A stretch of 64,000 bases of DNA from the NCBI RefSeq assembly GCF_028280385.1, contig NZ_JANQLX010000010.1, positions 1-64,000 of the forward strand, written 5' to 3'. The position numbers and the translations under genes were made by a program. This document shows, piece after piece, positions 50,903-61,000 of the stretch. Source of the DNA: Allomuricauda sp. (GTDB lineage: Bacteria > Bacteroidota > Bacteroidia > Flavobacteriales > Flavobacteriaceae). The first letter of the stretch is position 1, and each line of letters begins with the position of its first letter. Under the pieces are notes generated by a model, which worked only from the letters and a program-made list of their open reading frames with translations, had not been told where the DNA came from and did not search any database.

Positions 50903-52985
50903 GTTCGAGTTCCAATTTTCTGTATGCTTCCAGTTGTTGTAGCACTTGTTTTGCATCTTCAAGAAAACGAGTGGCAAAGGCCTCACTGGGCTCATTTTTG
51001 TTCAATTGAAGGGCCAAGTTTTCAAAGCTCCCTGAAAAGGCCACTTTTCCGGTTTCCACATAGAGTTTGTCAAAATCCCTAATGATTCCGGCATGGGTAT
51101 TCACCTTTACTTTTTCCGAAGTCAGCAGCGCTTTTGCTGAATTGACAATGGACTGATAGGAGTAGTAGATACTAGCCGCCCATTTTCCTTCGTTCAATGC
51201 CTCTTGGGCATTATCTATCTTTTCCTGGCTTTCGAAGAACAAGGTGGCCACCAAATCAACGATGACGCCTGCACATTCCCCAATACCAATCTCTTTTTTA
51301 TATTTTTCCTCGGTGCCCCAGTCAATAAAATCCTCTGCTGTCAAATTCTCAATTTCTGCCAAGGGTTTAAGGAAATCGTAGAAATAATGTTCTCCCTTTT
51401 CCCAATAATAGTCTGCAAAGGATGCCCCTTTTCCGTTGGCATTGAAATCGTCCAAGATCAACCGAAGTGCCTGAGGTCCCCTTTTACTTGGAATTTTTAT
51501 CACTTTATCCGCAAATCGGGCCTTACCATTGCCGAAGTTTCCTCCTCCCAATAGTACTTGCAAGGCGGGTGCAACCAATTTATCCTTGGTACGGATGGAC
51601 ATGCCTTGGAAGCCAATATTGGCCATGTTATGTTGTCCACAGGCATTCATACATCCACTGATTTTGATCACTACATCGGGATTGCTGATATACTGTGGGT
51701 ATTCTGCCTTGATGATACGCTCCAATTCGACAGCGATTCCGGTGCTGCTTGCTATGCCAAGGTTACAGGTATCCGTGCCGGGACAGGCAGTTATATCCAA
51801 TGCCTTGTTGTATCCGGATTCCACGAATCCCAACTTTTCCAATTCGGTGTAAAAGAAAGGTACAAGTTCCTCCTTTACATAAGGAATCAGGATGTTCTGG
51901 CGAAGTGAAAGACGAATTTCCCCCGCTGCATATTCTTGAACCAAGTTGGCCAATTCCCTGGCTTTATCGGTGTAAAAATCCCCTAGTAACACTTTGATTC
52001 CGATGGCCACAAACCCTTGTTGTTTTTGTGGCACCAAGTTGGTCGATTTCCATCGGTTAAAACTGTCTTCATCCGTAATCTGGACCTCTGGTACTTTCAC
52101 CTCAGCCACAATAGGTTTGGGATAATTTTCAAAATCGATGGGGTACGTTTTATGGGGTATGGCCAATTGCTCCTCTTCCAAAAGGGTTTTAAAGCCTTCC
52201 AAACCAATATCCTTCAACAGGAATTTCAATCGAGCTTTGGCTCTGCTCTTTCGCTCCCCGTGACGGTCAAAAATTCGGATGACCCCTTCCATTAAAGGAA
52301 TGATCTTGTCCGTGGGCAAAAAGCTATATAGCTCATCGGCATGGCGGGGTTGGGATCCCAATCCCCCGGCCAACATAACCTTAAAGCCACGTTCCCCATT
52401 CTTTGTTTTGGCAATAAAACCAAGATCGTGCATATAGGAAAGTCCCGTATCGGCATCACTTGCGGAAAAAGAAACTTTAAACTTCCGGCCCATTTCCTGT
52501 CCGATGGGGTTTCTCAAAAAATACTGAAAAACTGCATGGGCATAGGGAGAAACATCAAAAGGCTCATTGATATCTATTCCGGCTGTTTCGCTGGCAGTAA
52601 CATTACGAACCGTGTTACCGCAGGCTTCACGCAAGGTAACATCATCCCGCTCCAGTTCTGCCCAAAGTTCAGGTGTACGCTCCAGGTCCACATAGTGGAT
52701 TTGGATATCCTGGCGGGTTGTAATATGTAATCTGCCCCTGGAATATTCGTCAGAAACATCACAAATACGAAGCAACTGCTTTGAAGACACTTTCCCATAG
52801 GGTAGTTTAATACGAACCATTTGTACGCCTTGCTGACGTTGTCCGTACACGCCCCTGGCCAATCTAAGGCTTCGGAACTTTTCTTCATCTACTTCCCCTC
52901 CCTTGAACTGGCGAATCTTGCGTTCCAGTTCAATGATGTCCTTTTCAACTACGGGGTTTTCTATTTCTGTTCTAAAGCTTCTCAT
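50895..52985 (-). CDS. siroheme sulfite/nitrite reductase with C-terminal HEPN domain
   Basis: A 696-aa protein. Two ferredoxin-like half-domains and two siroheme/4Fe-4S halves span about 1-560; the cluster cysteines are Cys401, Cys407, Cys445 and Cys449 (CPGTDTCNLG, KISGCMNACG). Residues about 570-696 form a HEPN-like helical domain (EGKWAASIYYSYQSIVNSAKALL). Gene context with cysHDN favours sulfite as substrate. The HEPN addition is unusual outside Bacteroidota. A candidate operator lies in the gap upstream. Confidence 0.92.
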   Translation of the reverse strand: MRSFRTEIENPVVEKDIIELERKIRQFKGGEVDEEKFRSLRLARGVYGQRQQGVQMVRIKLPYGKVSSKQLLRICDVSDEYSRGRLHITTRQDIQIHYVDLERTPELWAELERDDVTLREACGNTVRNVTASETAGIDINEPFDVSPYAHAVFQYFLRNPIGQEMGRKFKVSFSASDADTGLSYMHDLGFIAKTKNGERGFKVMLAGGLGSQPRHADELYSFLPTDKIIPLMEGVIRIFDRHGERKSRAKARLKFLLKDIGLEGFKTLLEEEQLAIPHKTYPIDFENYPKPIVAEVKVPEVQITDEDSFNRWKSTNLVPQKQQGFVAIGIKVLLGDFYTDKARELANLVQEYAAGEIRLSLRQNILIPYVKEELVPFFYTELEKLGFVESGYNKALDITACPGTDTCNLGIASSTGIAVELERIIKAEYPQYISNPDVVIKISGCMNACGQHNMANIGFQGMSIRTKDKLVAPALQVLLGGGNFGNGKARFADKVIKIPSKRGPQALRLILDDFNANGKGASFADYYWEKGEHYFYDFLKPLAEIENLTAEDFIDWGTEEKYKKEIGIGECAGVIVDLVATLFFESQEKIDNAQEALNEGKWAASIYYSYQSIVNSAKALLTSEKVKVNTHAGIIRDFDKLYVETGKVAFSGSFENLALQLNKNEPSEAFATRFLEDAKQVLQQLEAYRKLELEHV

Positions 52986-52997
52986 TCTTCTAGTTTT

Positions 52998-53014
52998 CCT
53001 ATCTATTTAATAGG
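52998..53014. promoter_or_regulatory. candidate Rrf2 operator before the sulfite reductase gene
   Basis: The minus strand reads CCTATTAAATAGATAGG, a 17-bp near-palindrome very similar to the one at 56250-56266. A second TCCTATTA half at 53030-53037 faces TAATAGGA at 53008-53015. It begins 13 bp before the start codon. Confidence 0.55.
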
Positions 53015-53065
53015 ATTTAATAAATTCGTTCCTATTACGCCTTGATTTTCTTTTTAGGCGTTGCG

Positions 53066-54313
53066 CTATTCTATAAAACCTACTCCTGCTGTATGATTGG
53101 TCCGGCTATCGATGATGATGAAGGAACCATTGGTTCTGTGGTCCTTGAACCTATCATAAAAAATGGGCTTGTTCAATTTTAACCGCACTTTGGCGATATC
53201 GTTCATCTGAAGGGCCGTGGCATTTTCCTCGATGCCACTATAATCCGGATGAATTTTATGTTCTATGGCATCTACCTTGGCCAATACTTTGTTGATACCA
53301 TGCTGTACCAAATATTTTCCTCCGGCTACCAGATTATCGGAATCCATCCAAGAAACGGTAGCGGTCAGTTGTTTGTCTATGGTAGGTAAATCTCCTGCCT
53401 TGACCAGCATATCCCCACGGCTAACGTTTACCTCATCTTCCAAGGTAATGGTCACGCTGGAACGCCTAGGTGCGGTCTGGTATTGCTTGTCATAGAAATA
53501 AATACTCTTTATTCTGGACCTGGTCATGGATGGTAGGACCACTATCTCGTCCCCCACATTCAACTCACCTCCATATACCTTACCCGTAAACCCACGAAAA
53601 TCGTGAAATTCCTCTGTTTTGGGGCGCACCACATATTGTACCGGGAATCTTGGGGTTCCCGTATTGTAAATATCTTCCAAATCCAATTCTTCCAAATGCT
53701 CCAACAAGGTTTGGCCATGGTACCAGGGAGTATTGGTGGACGCATTGACCACGTTATCCCCCTTAAGGGCGCTCACGGGAATAAATGTGATTTTTTGACC
53801 TTGATAATCCCGCTTTTCCATCAATTTCCCAAAATCGGATTTAATGCTGTTGAATACTTCTTCCGAGTAATCCACCAAATCCATTTTGTTGATGGCCACA
53901 ATTACATCCTTTATCCTTAGCAGATTGTTGATGAAAAAATGGCGGTTGGTCTGTTCAATCACTCCTTTTCGGGCATCGATCAAAATTATGGCCGCTTGGG
54001 AGGTGGATGCACCGGTCACCATGTTTCTGGTATATTCAACGTGTCCGGGCGTATCCGCAATAATATAGCTTTTGGAAGCTGTGGAAAAATAGATATGGGC
54101 CACATCTATGGTTATCCCCTGCTCTCTTTCTGCTACCAATCCATCCGTTGCCAAAGAAAAATCAAGGTAGTCATACCCTTTTTGCTTACTGGTCCTTTCA
54201 ATGGCTTCCAGTTTATCATCGGTCAAGGATTTGGTATCGTAGAGCAACCTTCCTATCAAGGTGCTTTTACCATCATCCACGCTACCTGCCGTTGCTATCT
54301 TTAGTACTTTCAC
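53066..54313 (-). CDS. cysN: sulfate adenylyltransferase subunit 1 (GTPase)
   Basis: A 415-aa EF-Tu-like GTPase that drives APS formation by CysD. G1 is GSVDDGKST (residues 10-18), G3 DTPGHVEYTRN, G4 NKMD, followed by two beta-barrel domains. There is no APS kinase (CysC) extension. The start is GTG at 54313, 20 bp after the cysD stop. Confidence 0.95.
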   Translation of the reverse strand: MKVLKIATAGSVDDGKSTLIGRLLYDTKSLTDDKLEAIERTSKQKGYDYLDFSLATDGLVAEREQGITIDVAHIYFSTASKSYIIADTPGHVEYTRNMVTGASTSQAAIILIDARKGVIEQTNRHFFINNLLRIKDVIVAINKMDLVDYSEEVFNSIKSDFGKLMEKRDYQGQKITFIPVSALKGDNVVNASTNTPWYHGQTLLEHLEELDLEDIYNTGTPRFPVQYVVRPKTEEFHDFRGFTGKVYGGELNVGDEIVVLPSMTRSRIKSIYFYDKQYQTAPRRSSVTITLEDEVNVSRGDMLVKAGDLPTIDKQLTATVSWMDSDNLVAGGKYLVQHGINKVLAKVDAIEHKIHPDYSGIEENATALQMNDIAKVRLKLNKPIFYDRFKDHRTNGSFIIIDSRTNHTAGVGFIE

Positions 54314-54333
54314 TTGTTTTTCTCTTTTGAACG

Positions 54334-55281
54334 CTAGAAATATCCTTGTTGCTTTCTTTTTTCCATGGCAGCCTCCGAACGCTTATCATCAATCCGGGCA
54401 CCTCTTTCCGAAATTTTGGAATCTCGAATCTCGGCCACCACCTTTTCAATGGTATCCGCATAGGATTCCACGGCAGCGGTACAACTCATGTCGCCCACAG
54501 TACGGAAACGCACCGTTTTTTCCTCCACCGATTCATCTTCGGCCCTAAAGACCACATCGTCCTCGGCAGACCAAATAAGTCCATCCCTCAAAAACACATT
54601 TCTTTTATGTGCAAAATAGATGGAAGGTATTTCTATATCCTCTTTTTCTATATAGCTCCAAACATCGAGCTCCGTCCAGTTGCTTATGGGGAAGACCCGT
54701 ACGTTCTGACCCAGTTCGATTTCTCCGTTGAGCATATCGAAGAGTTCTGGACGTTGATTTTTTTCATCCCATTGGCCAAAGTCATCACGTACAGAAAAAA
54801 TACGCTCCTTGGCACGGGCCTTTTCCTCATCCCTACGTGCTCCACCAATACAGGCATCAAACTTAAATTCCTCTATGGCATCCAATAAGGTGGTGGTCTG
54901 TAGCATATTCCGACTGGCATATTTCCCGGTCTCCTCCACCACTTTTCCTTGATCTATGGAATCCTGTACGTTGCGAACAATGAGTTCCACTCCCAATTCT
55001 TCCACCAGTTTATCCCTAAACTCGATGGTTTCCGGAAAATTGTGCCCCGTATCAATATGCATCAAAGGAAATGGGATCTTGGCGGGCCAAAAGGCTTTTT
55101 GGGCCAATCTTACCAAGGTAATGGAATCTTTACCCCCGGAAAACAACAGAACCGGCCTTTCAAATTGGGCCGCCACTTCCCTGATAATATATATGGCTTC
55201 ATGCTCCAAGGCGTTGGCAATGGGCCTGCCTGGCAATTCCAATACTTTTGTGTCTTGTATTTCTTGTGTAATTGTGCTCAA
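54334..55281 (-). CDS. cysD: sulfate adenylyltransferase subunit 2
   Basis: A 315-aa PP-loop enzyme activating sulfate to APS with CysN. The PP-loop LLFSGGKDS is near residues 45-53; IDTGHNFPETIEFRD and GGARRDEEKARAKERIFS are hallmark segments. The frame opens with TTG at 55281 and offers no closer ATG. It lies between cysH and cysN in the sulfate assimilation operon. Confidence 0.95.
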   Translation of the reverse strand: MSTITQEIQDTKVLELPGRPIANALEHEAIYIIREVAAQFERPVLLFSGGKDSITLVRLAQKAFWPAKIPFPLMHIDTGHNFPETIEFRDKLVEELGVELIVRNVQDSIDQGKVVEETGKYASRNMLQTTTLLDAIEEFKFDACIGGARRDEEKARAKERIFSVRDDFGQWDEKNQRPELFDMLNGEIELGQNVRVFPISNWTELDVWSYIEKEDIEIPSIYFAHKRNVFLRDGLIWSAEDDVVFRAEDESVEEKTVRFRTVGDMSCTAAVESYADTIEKVVAEIRDSKISERGARIDDKRSEAAMEKRKQQGYF

Positions 55282-55334
55282 GTCTACGATTGATTTAGGA
55301 TTCTTTTCTACTCGAAAAATTCAACGACAAATAT

Positions 55335-55958
55335 TTAGGTGTGCAAACCACATTCCCGATTTTCCAACACTTTGGTTGGGTCAAAATACTTGTGCTCGTT
55401 GGGTAGGTTGTATTCGTTCAAATAGGCGTCCAATTGCGTATCGCTCCAATAGTAGAAGGGACTAACTTTTAAAACGCCATCGTTGCTCAGACTAAGTACG
55501 TCCAGCGAATCCCGATGGGCGGTCTGTCCTTTTCTAAGGTTGGTGAACCAAACATCTGGTTTATGCTCGTTCATGGCCCTTCTGAACGGCTCCAATTTTA
55601 CCTGTTCAGTGAACAGGGAATGCAAAGGATCGTCAATTTGCGGAATTCCCATGACGGCATCCCTATGTGCCGATGTTTGTTGTGGCACATATAGCTTGAT
55701 GTTCAATCCCAGACGGGAAATCAATTCTTCGGCATGTTGGTACGTATTGGGCGTATTGTACCCGGTATCGCACCAGATGACAGGAATATCAGCATCCACA
55801 TCGGTAACGGCGTGAAGAATGGCTACTTCATACGGTCTGAAGTTGGTGGTAACCACAGGATTGTTGCCGTTATTAATGGCCCAGGAAATTATTTCCTGTG
55901 GAGGAATGCCCCTAAATTGTCTATTTAAATTTTCAATGTCTTCAATTGTAAATGCCAT
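55335..55958 (-). CDS. cysH: phosphoadenylyl-sulfate (or APS) reductase
   Basis: A 207-aa reductase producing sulfite. It ends in the catalytic ECGLHT tail. Only two cysteines are present (WCDTGYNT and ECGLH), so the paired cysteines that hold the 4Fe-4S cluster of typical APS reductases are missing; this suggests PAPS as substrate, although no APS kinase gene is in the window. It lies 12 bp after the DUF2061 gene. Confidence 0.92.
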   Translation of the reverse strand: MAFTIEDIENLNRQFRGIPPQEIISWAINNGNNPVVTTNFRPYEVAILHAVTDVDADIPVIWCDTGYNTPNTYQHAEELISRLGLNIKLYVPQQTSAHRDAVMGIPQIDDPLHSLFTEQVKLEPFRRAMNEHKPDVWFTNLRKGQTAHRDSLDVLSLSNDGVLKVSPFYYWSDTQLDAYLNEYNLPNEHKYFDPTKVLENRECGLHT

Positions 55959-55970
55959 ATTCTTAGATTT

Positions 55971-56234
55971 TTATCTGCCCCAGGTAATCTTGTTCCAGAG
56001 TCTCTCATGAAAAAAGTACAGAACCATTTTGGTTACCAATTCAACCAAACCAATAGAGAAGGCCAGGGTCAAGGTTCCGGTAATGATCCAGGAAATAATA
56101 ATGGTGTCCAAGGTACCTACAACTCTCCAGCTAATGGATTTCACAATACTTCTCTTAGGGCTTTCAGAGTTTTTATCCTTTGCATAGGTATCTCTTTTAC
56201 CCCGGTTGTCTAGAATTAATTGGTCTGCTATCAT
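55971..56234 (-). CDS. DUF2061 membrane protein
   Basis: An 87-aa protein with a DUF2061 domain: SIVKSISWRVVGTLDTIIISW followed by a second helix and the tail FFHERLWNKITWG. It has two membrane helices. It heads the cysHDN operon, and a DUF2061 gene beside sulfate assimilation is a recurring arrangement in Bacteroidota, so a role in sulfur uptake or sensing is possible. Function unknown. Confidence 0.88.
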   Translation of the reverse strand: MIADQLILDNRGKRDTYAKDKNSESPKRSIVKSISWRVVGTLDTIIISWIITGTLTLAFSIGLVELVTKMVLYFFHERLWNKITWGR

Positions 56235-56249
56235 GTGTAATTTTAATTC

Positions 56250-56279
56250 CCTACTATTTTAATAGGATAATCAAAAGTA
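56250..56279 (-). promoter_or_regulatory. cys operon promoter with candidate Rrf2 operator
   Basis: Minus strand TACTTTTG (56279-56272) is an exact -7 element. Directly downstream, over the expected transcription start, lies CCTATTAAAATAGTAGG (56266-56250), a near-palindrome almost identical to the site before the sulfite reductase gene. The position fits repression. Confidence 0.6.
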
Positions 56280-56405
56280 GAATTATTTTTTGAAGTAAAT
56301 CGTTAATTTGGACACAAAATTACTATTACCCTATCGTTTTTGTAGATTTTAACAAAATAGCTGGGTATTTTTAAGAAAAAGTCACCTTTATAGGGCAATT
56401 CTTGC

Positions 56406-56816
56406 TTAGGAAATGAGGTCGGCCAAGGTGGTATTTCGGTAAACTTCAAGGGCGCTGTCCCTAACTTGAAGCATTAATTTGTGGACCGAACATTTGTTTT
56501 CGTCGGGACAATCATCGCATTTTTCATAAAAATTGAGACTCACGCAGGGCACCATGGCAATGGGACCTTCCAATACGCGAATTACAGAAGTCATCAAAAT
56601 TTCCTTCGGCTCCCGGATAAGATAATACCCCCCTCCCTTTCCTTTTTTGGACCCCAAAAAGCCATTTCTGCGCAGGGTCAACAAAATGCTTTCCAGAAAT
56701 TTTTGGGAAATATTCTCATGCTTGGCAATTTCCGCAATCTGAACGGGTTCCTTACAGTCCACTGAAGCTAAGTACGTCAGTGCTTTCAAGCCATATTTGG
56801 TCTTCTTGGAGAGCAT
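56406..56816 (-). CDS. Rrf2-family regulator with cysteine cluster
   Basis: A 136-aa winged-helix regulator. N-terminal HTH: KTKYGLKALTYLA and IAEIAKHENISQKFLESILLTL. The C-terminal half has cysteines in the order C-x9-C-x2-C-x5-C (VPCVS...EKCDDCPDENKCSV), as in Fe-S-binding IscR/NsrR relatives; a further Cys is at residue 21. It sits between the met and cys operons and is the obvious candidate for the operators at 56250 and 52998. A near-consensus promoter TATCTTTA is at 56863-56856. Confidence 0.9.
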   Translation of the reverse strand: MLSKKTKYGLKALTYLASVDCKEPVQIAEIAKHENISQKFLESILLTLRRNGFLGSKKGKGGGYYLIREPKEILMTSVIRVLEGPIAMVPCVSLNFYEKCDDCPDENKCSVHKLMLQVRDSALEVYRNTTLADLIS

Positions 56817-56870
56817 CCCACGAATATAGCGAAAAAACGCGTTTGCCCTTTGTTATAAAGATAAATTGCC

Positions 56871-58043
56871 CTACTTATCCAGGGCCTGTTCTATATCCTC
56901 TATAATATCATCAATATGCTCCAGGCCCACGGAAACCCTGACCATTCCATCTGAAATTCCAACAGCGAGCCTTTCATCAGTAGATAACTTACTATGGGTG
57001 GTTGAGGCGGGATGGGTTACTATGCTTCTGGAATCTCCCAGGTTAGCAGAAAGCGACAACATTTGAATGGCATCAAAAAAACGCTTTCCAGCCTCCAGTC
57101 CGCCTTTTACCTCAAAAGCCACCACACAACCCCCGGCTTTCATTTGCTTTTTGGCCAGTTCATATTTGGGGTGGGATTTTAGGAAGGGGTATTTGACCCA
57201 CTCCACCTTGGGATGATTTTCCAAGTAGGTTGCCAATTCAAACGCATTGGAACAATGTCTATCTACCCGCAAAGCCAAGGTTTCCAGGCTTTTGGAAAGC
57301 ACCCAGGCATTAAATGGAGAGAGCGCCGGACCCGTAATTCTGGAAAAACGATACACTTTGTCCATTAGTTCATTATTACCCACCGTGATTCCGGCCAGTA
57401 CCCTACCCTGTCCATCCATTAACTTGGTACCGGAATGAATTACCAAATCAGCACCAAATTTTATGGGCTGCTGCAAATAGGGAGTGGCAAAACAATTGTC
57501 TATGATAAAAATTAGTCCATGCCTTTTGGCAATGGCGCCCATGGCCTCCAAATCCAGGACATCCACCCCTGGGTTGGTAGGGGATTCCGCATAAAGAATT
57601 TTGGTCTTGGGTGTAATCAAACCTTCAATGTCCTCCAGGTCATCCACATCAAAATAACTGGTAGTCACATTCCATTTTGGAAAAAATTGGGTGAACAGGC
57701 TGTGGGTAGACCCAAAAACACTTTTGGAAGAAACGATATGATCTCCCGCCTCCAAAAGGGCCACAAACGTTGAGTATACAGCGGCCATTCCCGATGCAAA
57801 GGCAAAACCGGCTTCTGCGCCCTCCATTTTGCAAACCTTGTCTATAAATTCCGTGGAGTTGGGATTGGAATACCTGGAATATATGTTTCTATCCTTCTCC
57901 TCCGCAAAAGATGCGCGCATATCCTCAGCATCCTCAAATATAAAACTTGAGGTCAGGTACATGGGCGTGGAATGCTCCAAAAATTGTGATCTTTCTGTTT
58001 GGGTCCTAACCGCCTCCGTTTCAAATTTCTTCTTGTTCCCCAT
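56871..58043 (-). CDS. metZ: trans-sulfuration enzyme, O-succinylhomoserine sulfhydrylase type
   Basis: A 390-aa Cys/Met-metabolism PLP enzyme. The PLP lysine is in IHSGTKLMDGQGR, and that DGQGR context is typical of MetZ-type sulfhydrylases. It could instead act as cystathionine gamma-synthase or lyase; the family cannot be resolved by eye. The ATG shares one base with the stop of the fusion gene upstream, so they are coupled. Confidence 0.88.
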   Translation of the reverse strand: MGNKKKFETEAVRTQTERSQFLEHSTPMYLTSSFIFEDAEDMRASFAEEKDRNIYSRYSNPNSTEFIDKVCKMEGAEAGFAFASGMAAVYSTFVALLEAGDHIVSSKSVFGSTHSLFTQFFPKWNVTTSYFDVDDLEDIEGLITPKTKILYAESPTNPGVDVLDLEAMGAIAKRHGLIFIIDNCFATPYLQQPIKFGADLVIHSGTKLMDGQGRVLAGITVGNNELMDKVYRFSRITGPALSPFNAWVLSKSLETLALRVDRHCSNAFELATYLENHPKVEWVKYPFLKSHPKYELAKKQMKAGGCVVAFEVKGGLEAGKRFFDAIQMLSLSANLGDSRSIVTHPASTTHSKLSTDERLAVGISDGMVRVSVGLEHIDDIIEDIEQALDK

Positions 58044-61000
58044 TATATTTTTTCAGCTATTCTTAAAATATCTCCAAACACCCCCCTGGCGGTTACGGCC
58101 GAACCTGCCCCGGCGCCTTGGATCACCAATGGATTCTCCCCATAGGATTCTGTGTAAATCTCGATAATGGAATCCGAACCGCTCACCTGCCCCAATGCAC
58201 TTTCCTTGGCCACGGATATCAGCTTAACATCCAAGATTCCCTTATCCTCTTGTAGATTTCCATGGAGATCGCCCACATATCGCAATACATGGCCCTCTTT
58301 TTGTTGATTTTTGACGGTTTTAAACTTTTGGTCCATTTCTTCCATCCGCAGTTTAAAATCTTCAAAATCCAATGCCCGCAGGTCTTCTGGAATGAGGTTT
58401 TCAATGGAAATGTCCGAAAACTCGTTTTGCAGGTCCAATTCCCTTGCAAGAATCAACAACTTACGCCCTACATCATTACCTGATAGATCTTCCCTAGGGT
58501 CAGGTTCGGTAAAGCCCTGCTCCATCGCTTCCTTAACAATGGTAGTGAAAGAAGCCTCCTTTTCCGAAAATGTATTGAAAATATAACTCAACGACCCTGA
58601 GAATACTCCTTTGATCCTGGTAATGTTCTCGCCGGACAAGTGCAGCAGCTTTATGGTATCTATCAAAGGCAAACCGGCCCCAACATTGGTCTCATATAAG
58701 TACTGTTTTTGATTTCTTTCCAGGTTTTTGCGGATGGATTTGTAATAATCATATCCCAAAGTATTGGCAATTTTGTTGGAAGACACCAAATCAAATCCAT
58801 TGTTGATGAGTGCATCATAATGGGAAACAAACTCCTCACTGGCGGTATTGTCCACTGCAATTAGATTTTCCAAATGATGTTCCTTGGCAAAGGCTATAAC
58901 ATCAGAAACTTGATAAGTCTGTCCTTTTTTATCCAAATCCCCTTTCCAGTTTTTGGACACCCCTTTGGTGTTTAAGAGAACTTTTTTGGAGTCGGATACC
59001 GAAAATACCCTTAGTTCCAATCCCTTGCGCTCCTCAATATTTTTTTGTGAATCCAAGATTTGGTCAATTAGCGTCCCTCCCACATTTCCATGGCCAAAAA
59101 TGGCCAGATTAACCTTCTTGGCAATTCCAAAAATTTGTCCGTGAACCACATTGATCGCCTTGTGCAAATCGGATTTGTTGACCACCAAGCTCACATTTTT
59201 ACCTGTGACCGTATTATTGAACAACAAGGGTACCACCTGATTTTTGACGAGGGCATTGAAAGGTTTATGGAACGTGCTCAAGTCCATGCCCACAATGGAA
59301 ATCACCGAAACATCATCCATTACTGTAATTTGGTTGACATCCTGGGAAGAATAATCGGTTTCAAACTCTATATCGAGCACTTTTTTGGCTTTTTCCGCCT
59401 TGTTGGCATCAACCACAAGACCTATTCCCCGCTCAGAAGAGCCCTGTGAAATTATCCCCACATTGATATTGTTTTGACCCAATGCCCTAAAAATCCGGGC
59501 ATCAATTCCAACTTTCCCCAAAAGTCCGCGTCCAGAAAGATTCACCAGGGCCACATCTTCCAAAACGGACAGGGATTTAATTCCCCCATTATCGGTTTTC
59601 GGACCTATCAAAGTTCCTTCACTTTTGGCGTTGAAGGTGTTTTTGATACGCAGCGGGATATTCTTTTCTATTAGTGGGATTATGGTTTTCGCATGAAGAA
59701 TATTCGCGCCAAAATTGGCCAATTCATTGGCTTCTGCATAAGAAATGGAGTCAATTAACCTCGCTTCCGTCACCAAATCGGGATTGGCCGTGAAAATACC
59801 ATCAACATGGGTATAGTTGACCAATTCCTGGGCGTCTAAAAAATTGGCCACCAGTGCAGCAGAGTAGTTACTTCCATTTCTTCCCAAAGTGGTGGTATCA
59901 CCATTTTTGCTCGACGCAATAAATCCTGTAATTATGGCTACCGCTCCTTCTTCCAGATTTCGGAAATGACGTATTAGATTTTCCTTGGAGATGGTCTCAT
60001 CCACTTCGGCATTGTTAAAGGTATCATCTGTTTTGATGAGCTCCCTGGAATCCACAAATTGGGCGTTGACCCCTTTTTCATTCAGGAGTTCGGTCACCAC
60101 CTTGCCGGAGATCAATTCCCCAAACGCAAGGATTTCATCTTTGGTTTTTAGACTATAATCGCCCGTAAGCGAGACTCCTTTGAGCAATTTTTCGATAGCT
60201 GAAAATTCCTGTGAAAGATCCACACTTGGGCAAACAGCCTGTTGATACCCAAAGAATTCCTTAAGCTCATCCCCAAAAACCTCGCCCGTGGCCGAAAGGT
60301 TTAGCAAATGCTCCAGTTGGTCCGTGGCCTTACCCCTAGCAGATAAAACAACTGCAAAATTTTCATTGGCCTTGGTCCGTTCCGAAATAATGGAAAGCAC
60401 ATTTTCCAAACCATCACCATTGGCCAAGGATTTACCTCCAAATTTCAAAATTTTAATGCGCTCTTTAACCGCCTGTTTTTGAAAAATGGGTTTTAACAGG
60501 TTCTCCAATTGTTGGAACTCAATGAGAAAAGCATCATGACCGTGCAGGGATTGCACTTCCCCGTAGGTTACGTTGGCATTGGCCTGAGCCAAATGTCTAA
60601 AGGTTTCCTTGTTTTCTACGGCAGTAAAGAACAAATCCGAATTAACACCAATGATATGAATCTTGGTCTCACTGTTTTGCAGGTCTTGAAACGGTTTCTC
60701 GCCATCACGGGTAATATCAATGGTTTTCAAGAGCTGGTTCATCAGTTTGTAGGCGGATAACTGAAACCGTTCTTGAAGCTTTTTCCCATGGTGCATCAAC
60801 CAACTCTCCACATTAAATACCTGAAGTTCCTCGTTTGTACTTCGCTTAAACCGCTCCTTAAAGGACTCCGGGGTACGATAGCAAAGCATGGCATGCATAC
60901 GGGCGTCATGTACGGGTTGTTTGGAATTGACCAGAAACTGCTCCTGGATTTGGCAATTGGCGATCAACCAATCTGTGGACTTCCAATCGGAGGCCACAGG

